This document shows, one piece after another, positions 45,195-53,806 of a DNA stretch of 64,000 nucleotides. A model generated the notes under the pieces. It had not been told where the DNA came from. It searched no databases and was given only the letters and a program-made list of their open reading frames with translations. Source of the DNA: Ignavibacteriaceae bacterium (GTDB lineage Bacteria > Bacteroidota > Ignavibacteria > Ignavibacteriales > Ignavibacteriaceae); NCBI GenBank assembly GCA_013360295.1, contig JABWCL010000018.1, positions 1 through 64,000 of the forward strand, read 5' to 3'. Both the position numbers and the translations under genes were made by a program. How positions within the stretch are numbered: the first letter of the stretch is position 1; each line of letters begins with the position of its first letter.

Positions 45195-45899
45195 TTAACT
45201 TTTGTTTGTTATTTGATTTTTGATGTATTCGATAAGAATCTTGAACGCGTTATCACTGTGTTTCTTCACAGCCGATTCCACCTGTGCGGGCTCCCGCTTC
45301 TTAATGGCTTCAATTATTTCCTGATGTTCGGCCACGGATTGCTCCAGATGAGAAAGAAGGGAGAGGAAAATATAATTGTAACGCAGGGTCTGATTGCGGA
45401 GTGTCTTAATCATCTTCTTCAGCTTATCATTTCCGCAGTGTTCATAGATACTAAAGTGGAACAATGAATTTAATTCGAGGAAAGCCTTATAATCTTTTAT
45501 CTCTGAATGAGCGATTGCGCGCATTTTATCGTTGATGCTTTCCAGTTCTTCAATTTGCGCCGCGTTAAGGTTTGAAGAAGCAAGTCCCGCGGCCAACGCT
45601 TCCAGCGCTCCCTTAATAATATATGTTTCCTCCGCGTCCTTCGGGGAAGTTTCCGTAACAAGCGCGCCTTTGCGGGGATTGACCTTCAGGAAGCCTTCAG
45701 ACTCCAGTTGCAGGAAAGCTTCTCTGAGCGGTGTGCGGCTCACGCCGAGCAGATTAGCGACATCAGGCTCAAGCAGCCTCTCGCCGGGTTTAATTTTCCC
45801 TTCTATAATGGAATCCCTTATGGAAGAGGCTATCCTCTCCCGTAGGGGTTTAAGCTCCTCAGCGTTAAAATTAAGGTTAATTGACTCTTTTTCTTGCAT
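45195..45899 (-). CDS. FadR-type GntR family transcriptional regulator
   Basis: 234 residues. The winged helix-turn-helix is at residues about 18-85 (RIASSIRDSIIEGKIKPGERLLEPDVANLLGVSRTPLREAFLQLESEGFLKVNPRKGALVT), followed by the FCD effector domain (LEALAAGLASSNLNAAQIEE ... YEHCGNDKLKKMIKTLRNQTLRYNY ... EAIKKREPAQVESAVKKHS) with the histidines of the metal/ligand site. The GTATAC palindrome at 45919-45928 lies close to the start codon, so autoregulation is likely. As first gene of the operon it probably responds to an amino acid or organic acid that the operon degrades. Confidence 0.88.
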   Translation of the reverse strand: MQEKESINLNFNAEELKPLRERIASSIRDSIIEGKIKPGERLLEPDVANLLGVSRTPLREAFLQLESEGFLKVNPRKGALVTETSPKDAEETYIIKGALEALAAGLASSNLNAAQIEELESINDKMRAIAHSEIKDYKAFLELNSLFHFSIYEHCGNDKLKKMIKTLRNQTLRYNYIFLSLLSHLEQSVAEHQEIIEAIKKREPAQVESAVKKHSDNAFKILIEYIKNQITNKS

Positions 45900-45916
45900 A
45901 ATTAAAAAATACTGTA

Positions 45917-45930
45917 TAATGTATACAATC
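45917..45930. promoter_or_regulatory. Candidate operator for the GntR regulator
   Basis: AATGTATACAATC centres on the palindrome GTATAC, 20-30 bases before the regulator start. FadR-type GntR proteins often bind TTGTATACAA-like sites. This one, at the promoter of its own operon, is a reasonable operator, unproven. Confidence 0.45.
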
Positions 45931-46078
45931 TACACGTATAAAATAGAAGTTATTTTTAAAATAAGCAAGGGGATTTTGGGAGGAATTTGGGGCTTGGGGC
46001 CTCTAAAGGCTGGTGGGGACTGAGAATAATCTGAATGTTGAAATGGGATTAAATTATTGATGATCTGTGAGTTCGGGC

Positions 46079-46278
46079 ATAATTACTGTATCACTTTTAC
46101 GAATTAATTAACTGACTTATCTGCCGTTCAAGATTCTTTGTGAATATTGGCAGTTTTATAACAGAAGGAGTTTTTCTGATTTACTTTACCATCTCAATAT
46201 TATTCAATTTTATTTTATTTTTGTCGTGTTCACTTGTAGCGTTAGATAATTATGGTATCACTTATTCACGAATTAATA
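46079..46278. repeat. Imperfect direct repeat pair in the spacer upstream of the GntR operon
   Basis: ATAATTACTGTATCACTTTT with ACGAATTAATTA (46079-46110) is repeated as ATAATTATGGTATCACTTAT with TCACGAATTAATA (46246-46278). The spacer 45900-46334 holds no other feature that I can see. Confidence 0.55.
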
Positions 46279-46334
46279 TTTTAGTTTATTAACTTTTATA
46301 AAAAGAAGTTAACATGACAATTGTTAGATGAGAA

Positions 46335-46919
46335 TTGGTAAATGGATCTGCAAGAATATTTAAATTGAGTAAAGGACGCTTGGTTGCAGGATTGCAGTTT
46401 CCGAACGGATTACACAAATGGTTACCCTATGTTTGGGTGGATAACTTCCATAATGACAGGGCAGTTGTTGATGACGGCGAAAATATGGGTTACATGGACC
46501 GGCAGGGGAATATTTGTATACCCTTAATATATTTTGTCGCGGAAGATTTTTCGGAAGGACTTGCTTTTGCCAATGATGGCGACAGAACATTTCTGTTGGA
46601 TACGGAAGGGAAAACTATCAGGCAATGGGATGAGGTTTTTATTACCAGTCGTTTCCGTAACGGTACCGCTCTAATTTCAAGGCTTGTCGAAGATGGTGAG
46701 AAAGCAGAAGAGGCGCTGATAAACACTAAGGGTGAATTTATAACTCCGTTCGCGCCTAAAAGGCAATTGCACGATATCGCGGATGCATTTACAGATATCG
46801 AGACCGAAGATGATCAATGGCACGAGGGAATACAAAGAATAATTACAGAAGATTGAATTGGGGTAAGGGATGAGTTTGGAAATGAACTGATCAGTGATCA
46901 GGGATTGTATGATTTTTAA
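46335..46919 (+). pseudogene. WG-repeat protein gene, probably decayed
   Basis: A frame from a TTG at 46335 reads as a WG/beta-hairpin repeat protein: VDDGENMGYMDRQGNICIPLIYF, FSEGLAFANDGDRTFLLDTEG, then ALINTKGEFITPF. It meets a TGA at 46854-46856, and past it the same frame continues for 20 more codons in the same style (GVRDEFGNELISDQGLYDF) to a TAA at 46917-46919. The ATG at 46328 is in another frame and stops after 11 codons. No good start or ribosome-binding site is seen. The whole is best read as a truncated remnant of a longer WG-repeat gene; TGA read-through is possible but unlikely. Confidence 0.65.
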
Positions 46920-47048
46920 AATAGATTACTTACGATGTGTTAAGGGTATTATCAAAATTTAGTTGAAATTTCATCCGTTCTAGGAGAATCATTTTAGGTT
47001 TTTAGAATTTGAAACTTTTCCGGGTAATTCGGCGGGCAGCTAAATTTT

Positions 47049-47327
47049 TTAATAATGATATCTGCACTGGACGAAATCTATTTTTCCATCGCCAACCACA
47101 TAAACTATACGATGTTCCTGAGTAATTCTTCTAGACCACACACCGCTTCCGAGATATCTAAGCGGTTCAGGTTTTCCTATTCCTTCAAAAGGATCACGCA
47201 TAATTGCCTCGATAATTTCCAATATTCTCAAAGCTGTTTTGCGGTCGGTTTTAACCCAATACGCCAAGTCATCTCTGAATTCCTGATGGAATATACTTAA
47301 GCGTTCTTTAGGGTTTTTACTTTTCAA
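47049..47327 (-). CDS. yoeB: YoeB family mRNA interferase toxin
   Basis: 92 residues with the RelE/YoeB fold: FHQEFRDDLAYWVKTDRKTALRILEIIEAI, then DPFEGIGKPEPLRYLGSGVWSRRITQEHRIVY and a final FVQCRYHY, in which the catalytic Glu, Arg and terminal His/Tyr are kept. The toxin cleaves mRNA at the ribosomal A site. It overlaps the antitoxin gene by 11 bases, downstream of it on the same strand, as is normal for yefM-yoeB. Confidence 0.92.
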   Translation of the reverse strand: MKSKNPKERLSIFHQEFRDDLAYWVKTDRKTALRILEIIEAIMRDPFEGIGKPEPLRYLGSGVWSRRITQEHRIVYVVGDGKIDFVQCRYHY

Positions 47328-47598
47328 GGCCGAATTCTCTTTTTAATTCGTCAATTGTCCGGGGAATCTCCTCATTTTCCTGAACCCTTAACAATGCTTG
47401 CAGCAGTCTTTTGGCATTTTTTGGGGAGCGTAATAAATGTGCAGTCTCCAAAATACTTGATAGTTCGCTCTCAGAAATTAAAGCAACATTTTCAGCATTT
47501 TTACGGGTAATGATTACTACCTCCTTATTGTGAGATACCTTATCCAGGAGTCTGGCAAGGTTGGCTCGAGCACGGGTGTATGTTAAACTAGTAAGCAT
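47317..47598 (-). CDS. yefM: YefM family antitoxin (Phd/YefM)
   Basis: 93 residues: MLTSLTYTRARANLARLLDKVSHNKEVVIITRKNAENVALISESELSSILET at the N-terminus is the Phd/YefM DNA-binding domain, and the later region RSPKNAKRLLQALLRVQE folds over the YoeB active site. It precedes yoeB with overlapping stop and start. The TACATTGAATATGTACAATT-like imperfect palindrome just upstream (about 47620-47640) may be its operator. Confidence 0.9.
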   Translation of the reverse strand: MLTSLTYTRARANLARLLDKVSHNKEVVIITRKNAENVALISESELSSILETAHLLRSPKNAKRLLQALLRVQENEEIPRTIDELKREFGLEK

Positions 47599-47780
47599 TT
47601 TTCTCTCTATTTAATTGTACATATTCAATGTACATATAAAAATAATAATTTACAATCACAAAGCGCAAATATTATGTGCACTGATTTACCAAGAATTTTA
47701 TCATAATTTAATATTACTGAATAATTACTGATTAGCTTGTGTGTTTGTGTGAATATTATCCCACTCGCTTTCATAAAATT

Positions 47781-47832
47781 AAAAAAATCCTCCGCCCCAC
47801 CCGGCATATAACCGGCTAAGAGCGGAGGATTT
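47781..47832 (-). terminator. Rho-independent terminator after rocD
   Basis: On the minus strand AAATCCTCCGC and GCGGAGGATTT form an 11-base stem with a smaller CCGG/CCGG stem in the loop, followed by TTTT-rich sequence. It lies 60 bases after the rocD stop. Confidence 0.85.
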
Positions 47833-47894
47833 ATAAAAATAAGTTGGAAAATCTTTCCGCGTGTATCAGTGAGAACAGCGGAAATTAATTCACT

Positions 47895-49112
47895 TTAAGC
47901 CCGGCTTACTTCGTCAATAGATTTGCTTATAATCTGTACCGCTTCTTTTATCTGCTCTTCGTTAATGACAAGCGGAGGAGCAAAGCGGATAATGTGCTGG
48001 TGCGTTGGCTTGGCGAGCAGGCCGTTCTCCTTCATCTGAAGGCATACATCCCACGCCTCTTTTCCGTTCTTCGGTTTTATGACGATCGCGTTAAGCAATC
48101 CTTTTCCTCTTACCAGTTCAACCATATCCGAAGGTATCTTCGCTGCCTCTTCGCGGAAGATCTTTCCCAGCCTCTCGGCATTTTCGGAAAGCTTTTCTTC
48201 TTTTAAAACTTCAAGCGCTGCCATAGCAACATTACACGCCAGCGGATTGCCGCCGAATGTAGATCCGTGCTGGCCCGGTTTAATTACCAGCATTATCGGG
48301 TCATCAGCCAGTACCGCGGAGATAGGCATTGTTCCGCCTGATAGTGCTTTACCAAGTATAAGTATATCCGGTTTTATGTTTTCGTGGTCGCACGCGAGCA
48401 TCCTGCCGGTTCTGGCTAAGCCAGTCTGCACTTCATCAGCAATGAACAAAACGTTTTTGGCTTTGCACATATCGTATGCTTTTTTCAGATAACCTTCATC
48501 AGGCACAACAACACCGGCCTCACCCTGGATAGGCTCAACAAGAAATCCAGCTACGTTCGGGTCTTCGAGCTCTTTCTCAAGCGCGGAGAGGTCGTTGTAA
48601 GGAATCTGGACAAATCCGGGAGTGAATGGCCCGTAACCCTTGAATGAATCGGGATCGCTGGACATAGAAACAATTGTTATAGTCCTGCCGTGAAAGTTGT
48701 CACTGCAAACAATTATTTTTGCTTCATTCTCTTTAATTCCCTTTACGTCGTATGCCCACCTGCGGCACAGTTTAAGCGCAGTTTCATCAGCCTCCGCGCC
48801 GGAATTCATCGGGAGCATTTTATCGTAACCAAAAAATTCAGTAATGTATTTTTCATAAACGCCGAGACGGTTATTATAAAACGCGCGGGATGTTAATGTA
48901 AGCGTGCGCGCCTGTTCAATCATTGCGTTAATAATCTTCGGGTGGCAGTGCCCCTGGTTCACAGCCGAATAAGCAGAGAGAAAATCGTAATACCTTTTTC
49001 CTTCAACATCCCACAGAAATACTCCTTCCCCTTTTGCCAGTACCACCGGGAGCGGATGGTAGTTATGCGCGCCGTATTTGTCTTCCAGTTCGATATAATC
49101 CTTAGACACCAT
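47895..49112 (-). CDS. rocD: Ornithine-oxo-acid aminotransferase
   Basis: 405 residues of the class III PLP aminotransferase family. It carries [39 protein letters not shown] (typical of ornithine aminotransferase rather than acetylornithine or GABA enzymes), the PLP aspartate in [14 protein letters not shown] and the lysine in ILGKALSGG. It turns ornithine and 2-oxoglutarate into glutamate-5-semialdehyde and glutamate. It stands alone with its own terminator, 2 kb from the GntR operon and on the same strand. Near a possible diamino-acid mutase operon it offers a second ornithine fate. Confidence 0.92.
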   Translation of the reverse strand: MVSKDYIELEDKYGAHNYHPLPVVLAKGEGVFLWDVEGKRYYDFLSAYSAVNQGHCHPKIINAMIEQARTLTLTSRAFYNNRLGVYEKYITEFFGYDKMLPMNSGAEADETALKLCRRWAYDVKGIKENEAKIIVCSDNFHGRTITIVSMSSDPDSFKGYGPFTPGFVQIPYNDLSALEKELEDPNVAGFLVEPIQGEAGVVVPDEGYLKKAYDMCKAKNVLFIADEVQTGLARTGRMLACDHENIKPDILILGKALSGGTMPISAVLADDPIMLVIKPGQHGSTFGGNPLACNVAMAALEVLKEEKLSENAERLGKIFREEAAKIPSDMVELVRGKGLLNAIVIKPKNGKEAWDVCLQMKENGLLAKPTHQHIIRFAPPLVINEEQIKEAVQIISKSIDEVSRA

Positions 49113-49466
49113 AAAATCAGTTTTCCTTTTTAGTCAAAAAATAAATATTAATAAGCGGACAGAATCCTCTTTTGAGGACAAAATTTAAACAAAAAACATC
49201 CCTCAAATTATGGCTTATCCCCCGAATTGACAAGGCTATACACCCTACCAAACCTGAAAAAACAGCGATTTTCAACGAAATTAAGGAAAGAGCCAACGGG
49301 TTGAGGGCAAATCTGCCACACAATATACCGGAAAGGGGAGTAAACGGGCGGTTATTGAAAGGGGCCCCTCATCAACAAGGAATCAAAAATCGCCGGTTGT
49401 GAAGCAATTTTATAATGAAGCAAATTTTTCCACCCGGTTGGTGGGCAAGGCAACGGTTTGAAAATG
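49113..49466. other. Intergenic stretch without a recognised gene
   Basis: 354 bases between rocD and a DUF2200 gene. Short frames are open on both strands but none shows a coding pattern or known family. No RNA gene was seen. Confidence 0.5.
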
Positions 49467-49832
49467 TTAAGAACTCCTTAAAATCTTTTCCATCTTCCTC
49501 CCCTTAGCAAGTTCATCCACCAGTTTATCGAGGTAGCGGACTTTCTGGGTGAGCGGGTTTTTTATTTCCTCTACACGGTAACCGCAAATTACTCCTGTTA
49601 TAAGGTGTGCGTTAGGATTCAATTTCGCCTGCTCGAAAAAAGATTCGAAGGTTGCATTTGCTTCAATAAGGCTTTTTAGTTTGCCGGTATCGAAACCGGT
49701 CAGCCATTCTATGACCTGGTGGAGTTCGTCTTTTGTTCTCCCCTTCTTTTCGACTTTAGCCAGATAAAGAGGATAAACAGAAGCGAATGACATTTTTGCG
49801 ATGCGGTCGTCGGAGGAGGTGGTGCTTTTCAT
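49467..49832 (-). CDS. DUF2200 family protein
   Basis: 121 residues: KMSFASVYPLYLAKVEKKGRTKDELHQVIEWLTGF, then SFFEQAKLNPNAHLITGVICGYRVEEIKNPLTQKVRYLDKLVDELAKGRKMEKIL. This matches the DUF2200 family, which is small, single-domain and of unknown function, with a helical fold resembling part of YdeI/DUF1801-type proteins. It stands alone. Family members are common in Bacteroidota and Firmicutes. Confidence 0.85.
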   Translation of the reverse strand: MKSTTSSDDRIAKMSFASVYPLYLAKVEKKGRTKDELHQVIEWLTGFDTGKLKSLIEANATFESFFEQAKLNPNAHLITGVICGYRVEEIKNPLTQKVRYLDKLVDELAKGRKMEKILRSS

Positions 49833-50028
49833 TAATGTATATGCAATTATTTGGTTTATAAAAAACTGATATCAATTGGATAAGTGTATTTGTTATAAAT
49901 AATCCCTCACTTCGATAACTTGGGGGACTCAATGCGGCGCCCTTCCTTCCCATTTAAAAAGGGGATGTGTAAAAATATTTATTTATAAAAGTGTATGAGC
50001 TATCACCTTCCCCGCCACCTACACTTAC

Positions 50029-50072
50029 TCTGATACTGATACTGACACTGACACTGATACTGATACTGATTA
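50029..50072. repeat. Tandem hexamer array (ACTGAT/ACTGAC)
   Basis: Six to seven copies of the words TGATAC and TGACAC stand directly after the hutH stop codon (minus strand). The same words occur inside the T9SS sorting domain at about 13891-13910. Confidence 0.8.
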
Positions 50073-51968
50073 CTAATTAAGTTCTATTTCACCAAACTCT
50101 GCTTCAAATTCTCTCACCAGCCGCCCGCTCAGGAGTGAATCGGTAACGATTTTAATATGAGGCGCAATATAAAGATCGTTGGTTATGGGGAATTCTAATC
50201 CGTTTTCTTTTACCAAAATCTTATCTAATATATCCACCATTATACGAGAGGACTTACCGGGCTTCATTTCTTCGGGGATGAGCAGTTCGAGCTTTTCAAA
50301 AAGAGTATCGGTTTCTTCTTTGTCAATCAAGCGTTTTCTTTCTTCGGGCTTGTATAAGTATTTGAAACCCTGTCGCAGCCTTAAGTGGAGAGCCTGTGCC
50401 GCGCAGAGCAGTTCGAGCGCGATAACCTTATTTACATTCTCCGCGACTTCTATTGCCCTCTTCGCGCCGCTGGTGCCCATACTTACGTGGTCCTCAACAT
50501 TCGCGCTGGTGGGGATTGAGTCTACACTCGCAGGATGGCATAAAACTTTATTTTCAGATACAACTGAAGCAGCAGTGTACTGGAGGATCATTAGTCCGGA
50601 GTGCATTCCCTCTTCGCGGTTATTATCCGGCTTGCTAAGAAAAGCCGGAAGCCTGCGGTTGAGCGCGGGATCAGTTAACAAAAATGTTCTCCGCTCGGCG
50701 AGGCTCGCTATTTCAGCCGCCGCTATCTTGAGAAAATCAGCGGCAAGAGCAACAGGCTCACCGTGGAAGTTTCCACCGGAGATCGCAGCTACACCGCAAG
50801 CGCGTGCATTGCTTCCTTCTTCAACCCATTCCGGAAAGAGAAGGGGATTATCGTTAACGGAGTTCATTTCTGTTTCAAGAACACGCTTAACATAATTGAT
50901 AGTATCGAGGCACGCACCCATCACCTGGGGAATACACCTGAGGGAGTAGTTATCCTGGATAGGTTCTTTTACCGGCTTGATTTCGTTTATCAGTCCAAGT
51001 TCTTTTTCGATCAGCTGCAGCTGTGTGTCAAGTGTATATAGTTCATAATCGCTTCCACCGTCGGGATTAAAGATAAGATTACTTCCCTCAAGCATTTGCA
51101 GCATATTTGATGCTACCCGTGCCTGCCCCGGGTGCCTGCGAAGATTGTGTATACCGGGGTTCAGGGAATCTTTTGTGCCGAGTAATGCTTCAAGTGAAAG
51201 GACTGATGAGATGTGCGCGGCTTTAGCGGCGTTGATGGTTTTACTTAATGCGAATGACGCAAGGGCGGTGATGAAGCAGGTGCCGTTATTGAGGGCCAGG
51301 CCTTCTTTCGCTTCAAGCACAACGGGGTTTATTAATCCCCGCACATCCTGCGCGGAACAGACCCTGTAAGTATCGTTATCGGGAATTTCAACATCGCCGA
51401 AAACTATATCTTCAGGTTTATCGGGGTTTAGAGCAAGCACAACAGCCATATGAGATAAGGGTGCAAGGTCGCCGCTGGCACCGACGGAGCCCTGGCTTGG
51501 CACAACAGGTGTAATATCGTTGTTAAGAAGTCCGGCAAGCAGGTTAAGAAGCTCCATCCTCACGCCGGAGTGCCCTTTTGCAAGAGCGTTTATTCTGAGG
51601 ATGATAGCCGCACGCACTACTTCTCTTGGGTATTTATCACCCATTCCGGTGCAGTGGCTTATTAAAAGATTGTAAGTAAGGCGCTTCATATTATCCGCTT
51701 TTTCTTCGGGGGTTGCGCCGTATATATATTTGTGCTTATTCGCCCCGAAGCCCGTATTAACGCCGTAAATATGCTTTGTTCCGTTCTTTAGTTTGTCTTC
51801 AACATATTTCCTGCTTTTGAGGATCTTATCAACCGTTTTCTTTTCCTTTGTAACCGCAATATTAAAGTCTTCACCTTTAGAAAGGGCCGCCTTAATAAGC
51901 GGTTCGAGCGTTAAAGATTCCCCGTCAAGAATAAGTTGATGTTGATCAGGCATACTTGATATTTCCAT
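50073..51968 (-). CDS. hutH: Histidine ammonia-lyase family protein, longer than usual
   Basis: 631 residues against about 510 for standard HutH. The MIO cofactor triad Ala-Ser-Gly is in GSVGASGDLAPLSHM (residues 164-166); the catalytic tyrosine is in IYGVNTGFG. The HAL-type pattern LLISHCTGMG and AASVVSENKVLCHPASVDSIPTSANVEDH favours histidine over phenylalanine or tyrosine. Extra length comes from several loops and a C-terminal extension after residue 530 (SSRIMVDILDKILVKENGLEF). It starts 1 base after the hisS stop, so the two are likely co-transcribed. No other hut gene is in the window. Confidence 0.85.
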   Translation of the reverse strand: MEISSMPDQHQLILDGESLTLEPLIKAALSKGEDFNIAVTKEKKTVDKILKSRKYVEDKLKNGTKHIYGVNTGFGANKHKYIYGATPEEKADNMKRLTYNLLISHCTGMGDKYPREVVRAAIILRINALAKGHSGVRMELLNLLAGLLNNDITPVVPSQGSVGASGDLAPLSHMAVVLALNPDKPEDIVFGDVEIPDNDTYRVCSAQDVRGLINPVVLEAKEGLALNNGTCFITALASFALSKTINAAKAAHISSVLSLEALLGTKDSLNPGIHNLRRHPGQARVASNMLQMLEGSNLIFNPDGGSDYELYTLDTQLQLIEKELGLINEIKPVKEPIQDNYSLRCIPQVMGACLDTINYVKRVLETEMNSVNDNPLLFPEWVEEGSNARACGVAAISGGNFHGEPVALAADFLKIAAAEIASLAERRTFLLTDPALNRRLPAFLSKPDNNREEGMHSGLMILQYTAASVVSENKVLCHPASVDSIPTSANVEDHVSMGTSGAKRAIEVAENVNKVIALELLCAAQALHLRLRQGFKYLYKPEERKRLIDKEETDTLFEKLELLIPEEMKPGKSSRIMVDILDKILVKENGLEFPITNDLYIAPHIKIVTDSLLSGRLVREFEAEFGEIELN

Positions 51969-51969
51969 T

Positions 51970-53526
51970 TTATGATTTATGCAGCATTTCTTTAACCTTA
52001 GCGGCGATTTCTCCGCGGGGAACCTCTACCTGGGCTTTACTTTTCCATTCTTCCTTGCTCGCGGCATCGGCAGACATAGCGGCGCCCATCCTCATATCGC
52101 GGATAGTGGCTACTCCCTTTGCGTGTTCATCACTGCCGATTATAATTACAACAGGAGCTGCTTTTTTATCGCCGTAGGCCATCTGTTTCTTAAGCCCTTT
52201 CTGCAGCCCGTAATAAACTTCAGAAGAGATACCTTCGCTCCTCAGTTCGGAAGCGATCTTCATATATTCGGATTTCAGCGCGGCATCAAATGAGATAATC
52301 AGCACCGGCCCCTGCTGGGATTGAGGAAGTGCGTTGGTCAGGGTTAAAAGTTCGGCAAGCCTGTCAACACCAATAGAAGCACCTGTTGCGGGAACTTTCG
52401 CGCCGAGAAGCCTCTCGACCAATCCGTCATATCGTCCGCCGCCACAGATAGAGCCGACCCTTCTCTCATTCCCTTTATCGTCTTTGAATGTGAGTGTTGA
52501 TTCGACCTCGAACACGGGTCCGGTATAATAAGACATACCACGCACGAGCGCGGGAGAAAAGACTACGCGGTCTTCATCAAAGCCAAGGCCGGATAAAATT
52601 CCGTCTATCTCTGTCAGTTCCGCGATTCCTTCATCAAGGTGGATATTGCCGCCGGAGAGGGAGCGGAGATTTGTAAGCACATCACTGCGTGAGGCGTCGT
52701 GCGAAAAGTCATCCAGGAAACCGGTGATCCTGCTGACAAGCGAATCATCCAGGCCAAGGCCCGGAATCTCAGCGCCCGATTTATCCTTCCTTCCTTTCCC
52801 AAGTTCAAGTATCATTCCTTCTTTGCCGATCTTATCCGCCTTATCAATTATGCGGAGGATCGCCTGTTCCATATTTTCATCCGCGAGTCCAAGATTGGCA
52901 AGGTAGCCTTTGAAGATCTTCCGGTTATTTACCTTAACAATAAAGGAGCCTCTTTGCAGGCCGATCGCTTCCAGCGCGTCCGAGAGCACCATACAGGCTT
53001 CGGCATCCACGCCCATATCAGCAGAACCAACAGAATCAAAATCCAACTGCCAGAATTCGCGGAACCTGCCCGGATCCAGTTTCGCCTCATACCTGAAGAC
53101 CGGGCCGTACTGGTAGCGGCGAAGCAGGGGGGCGTTATTGCCGGTGAGTTGTCCCCGTTTGTAAGTATCCCAAAGCTGCTCAGCATAAAGCCTTGAAAGT
53201 GGTGCCGTAAGGTCGTAGCGGAGCGCGATAAAATGGTTATCGAGGAGGAAGTTACCGGCGCTGTCTTTCAGCAGTCCGCCCTCATCATCAAAGAGGTTTT
53301 CTTTTTCCGGGTTGCGGAAGAAGTAGATGCCTTCGTCAACGCTGTCAGCTTCGGGGAGGTATTTGCCGATACAGTCGGCATATTCCATTACAGGGGTATC
53401 CCAGTGTTCGAATCCGTAAAGTTTATATACTGTTCCAGCGGAATTAATGATGTGCCACTTGAGGGAGTTGAGTCCGGGATTGGAATCGCGGAAGCCCTTG
53501 ATTTTACGGGGAATAATTTTTCGCAT
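51970..53526 (-). CDS. hisS: Histidyl-tRNA synthetase, divergent alphaproteobacterial type
   Basis: 518 residues. Class II motifs are present: ALRYDLTAPLSRLYAEQLWD (motif around the histidine site), RYQYGPVFRYEAKLDPGRFREFWQLDFDSVG (motif 2) and RGMSYYTGPVFEVE (histidine motif). The pattern NNRKIFKGYLANLGL and the length match the HisRS type known from Caulobacter and relatives, not the standard 420-residue bacterial type. It is 80 bases downstream of a tRNA-His that has the matching identity elements. This pair is explained in the findings. The C-terminal anticodon-binding domain is the segment PVLIISFDAALKSEYMKIAS onward. Confidence 0.9.
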   Translation of the reverse strand: MRKIIPRKIKGFRDSNPGLNSLKWHIINSAGTVYKLYGFEHWDTPVMEYADCIGKYLPEADSVDEGIYFFRNPEKENLFDDEGGLLKDSAGNFLLDNHFIALRYDLTAPLSRLYAEQLWDTYKRGQLTGNNAPLLRRYQYGPVFRYEAKLDPGRFREFWQLDFDSVGSADMGVDAEACMVLSDALEAIGLQRGSFIVKVNNRKIFKGYLANLGLADENMEQAILRIIDKADKIGKEGMILELGKGRKDKSGAEIPGLGLDDSLVSRITGFLDDFSHDASRSDVLTNLRSLSGGNIHLDEGIAELTEIDGILSGLGFDEDRVVFSPALVRGMSYYTGPVFEVESTLTFKDDKGNERRVGSICGGGRYDGLVERLLGAKVPATGASIGVDRLAELLTLTNALPQSQQGPVLIISFDAALKSEYMKIASELRSEGISSEVYYGLQKGLKKQMAYGDKKAAPVVIIIGSDEHAKGVATIRDMRMGAAMSADAASKEEWKSKAQVEVPRGEIAAKVKEMLHKS

Positions 53527-53606
53527 CGAGTCCGGTTATAAATATTTGAAATAAAAAAAGGTCAGCCGCTGATCATAATTAAGAGAGGGGCTAACCCGGT
53601 TTGTTG

Positions 53607-53680
53607 TACCGGAGACGGGACTCGAACCCATGACCTTCTGATCCACAGTCAGACGCTCTAACCAACTGAGCTACTCCGGC
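53607..53680 (-). tRNA. tRNA-His (GUG)
   Basis: A full cloverleaf: acceptor GCCGGAG with CUCCGGU, D arm GCUC/GAGC, anticodon loop CUGUGGA with GUG at 53644-53646, T arm AUGGG/CCCGU with loop UUCGAGU. CCA is not encoded. The base before position 1 is A, not G. Position 1:72 is G:U and the discriminator is A73. Standard bacterial tRNA-His carries G-1 paired with C73, so this one is of the alphaproteobacterial kind. Confidence 0.95.
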
Positions 53681-53806
53681 TTAAAAATTCAAGACCTTTA
53701 AAATAAGGAAAAATCTGGTAAAATTGAAATTGTTGGCCAAGATTTATCCCTGCCGGTTCAACCGGATTTATATACGTGACGGGTCGAAATGAATTTCGAC
53801 CTACCT

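Noticed and set aside
49172-49402. 76-residue plus-strand coding frame
   Set aside because: No ribosome-binding site and no family; an opposing frame of similar length exists, so both are probably chance.
50029-50072. CRISPR-like array
   Set aside because: It is a simple hexamer tandem without spacers; no cas gene is in the window.
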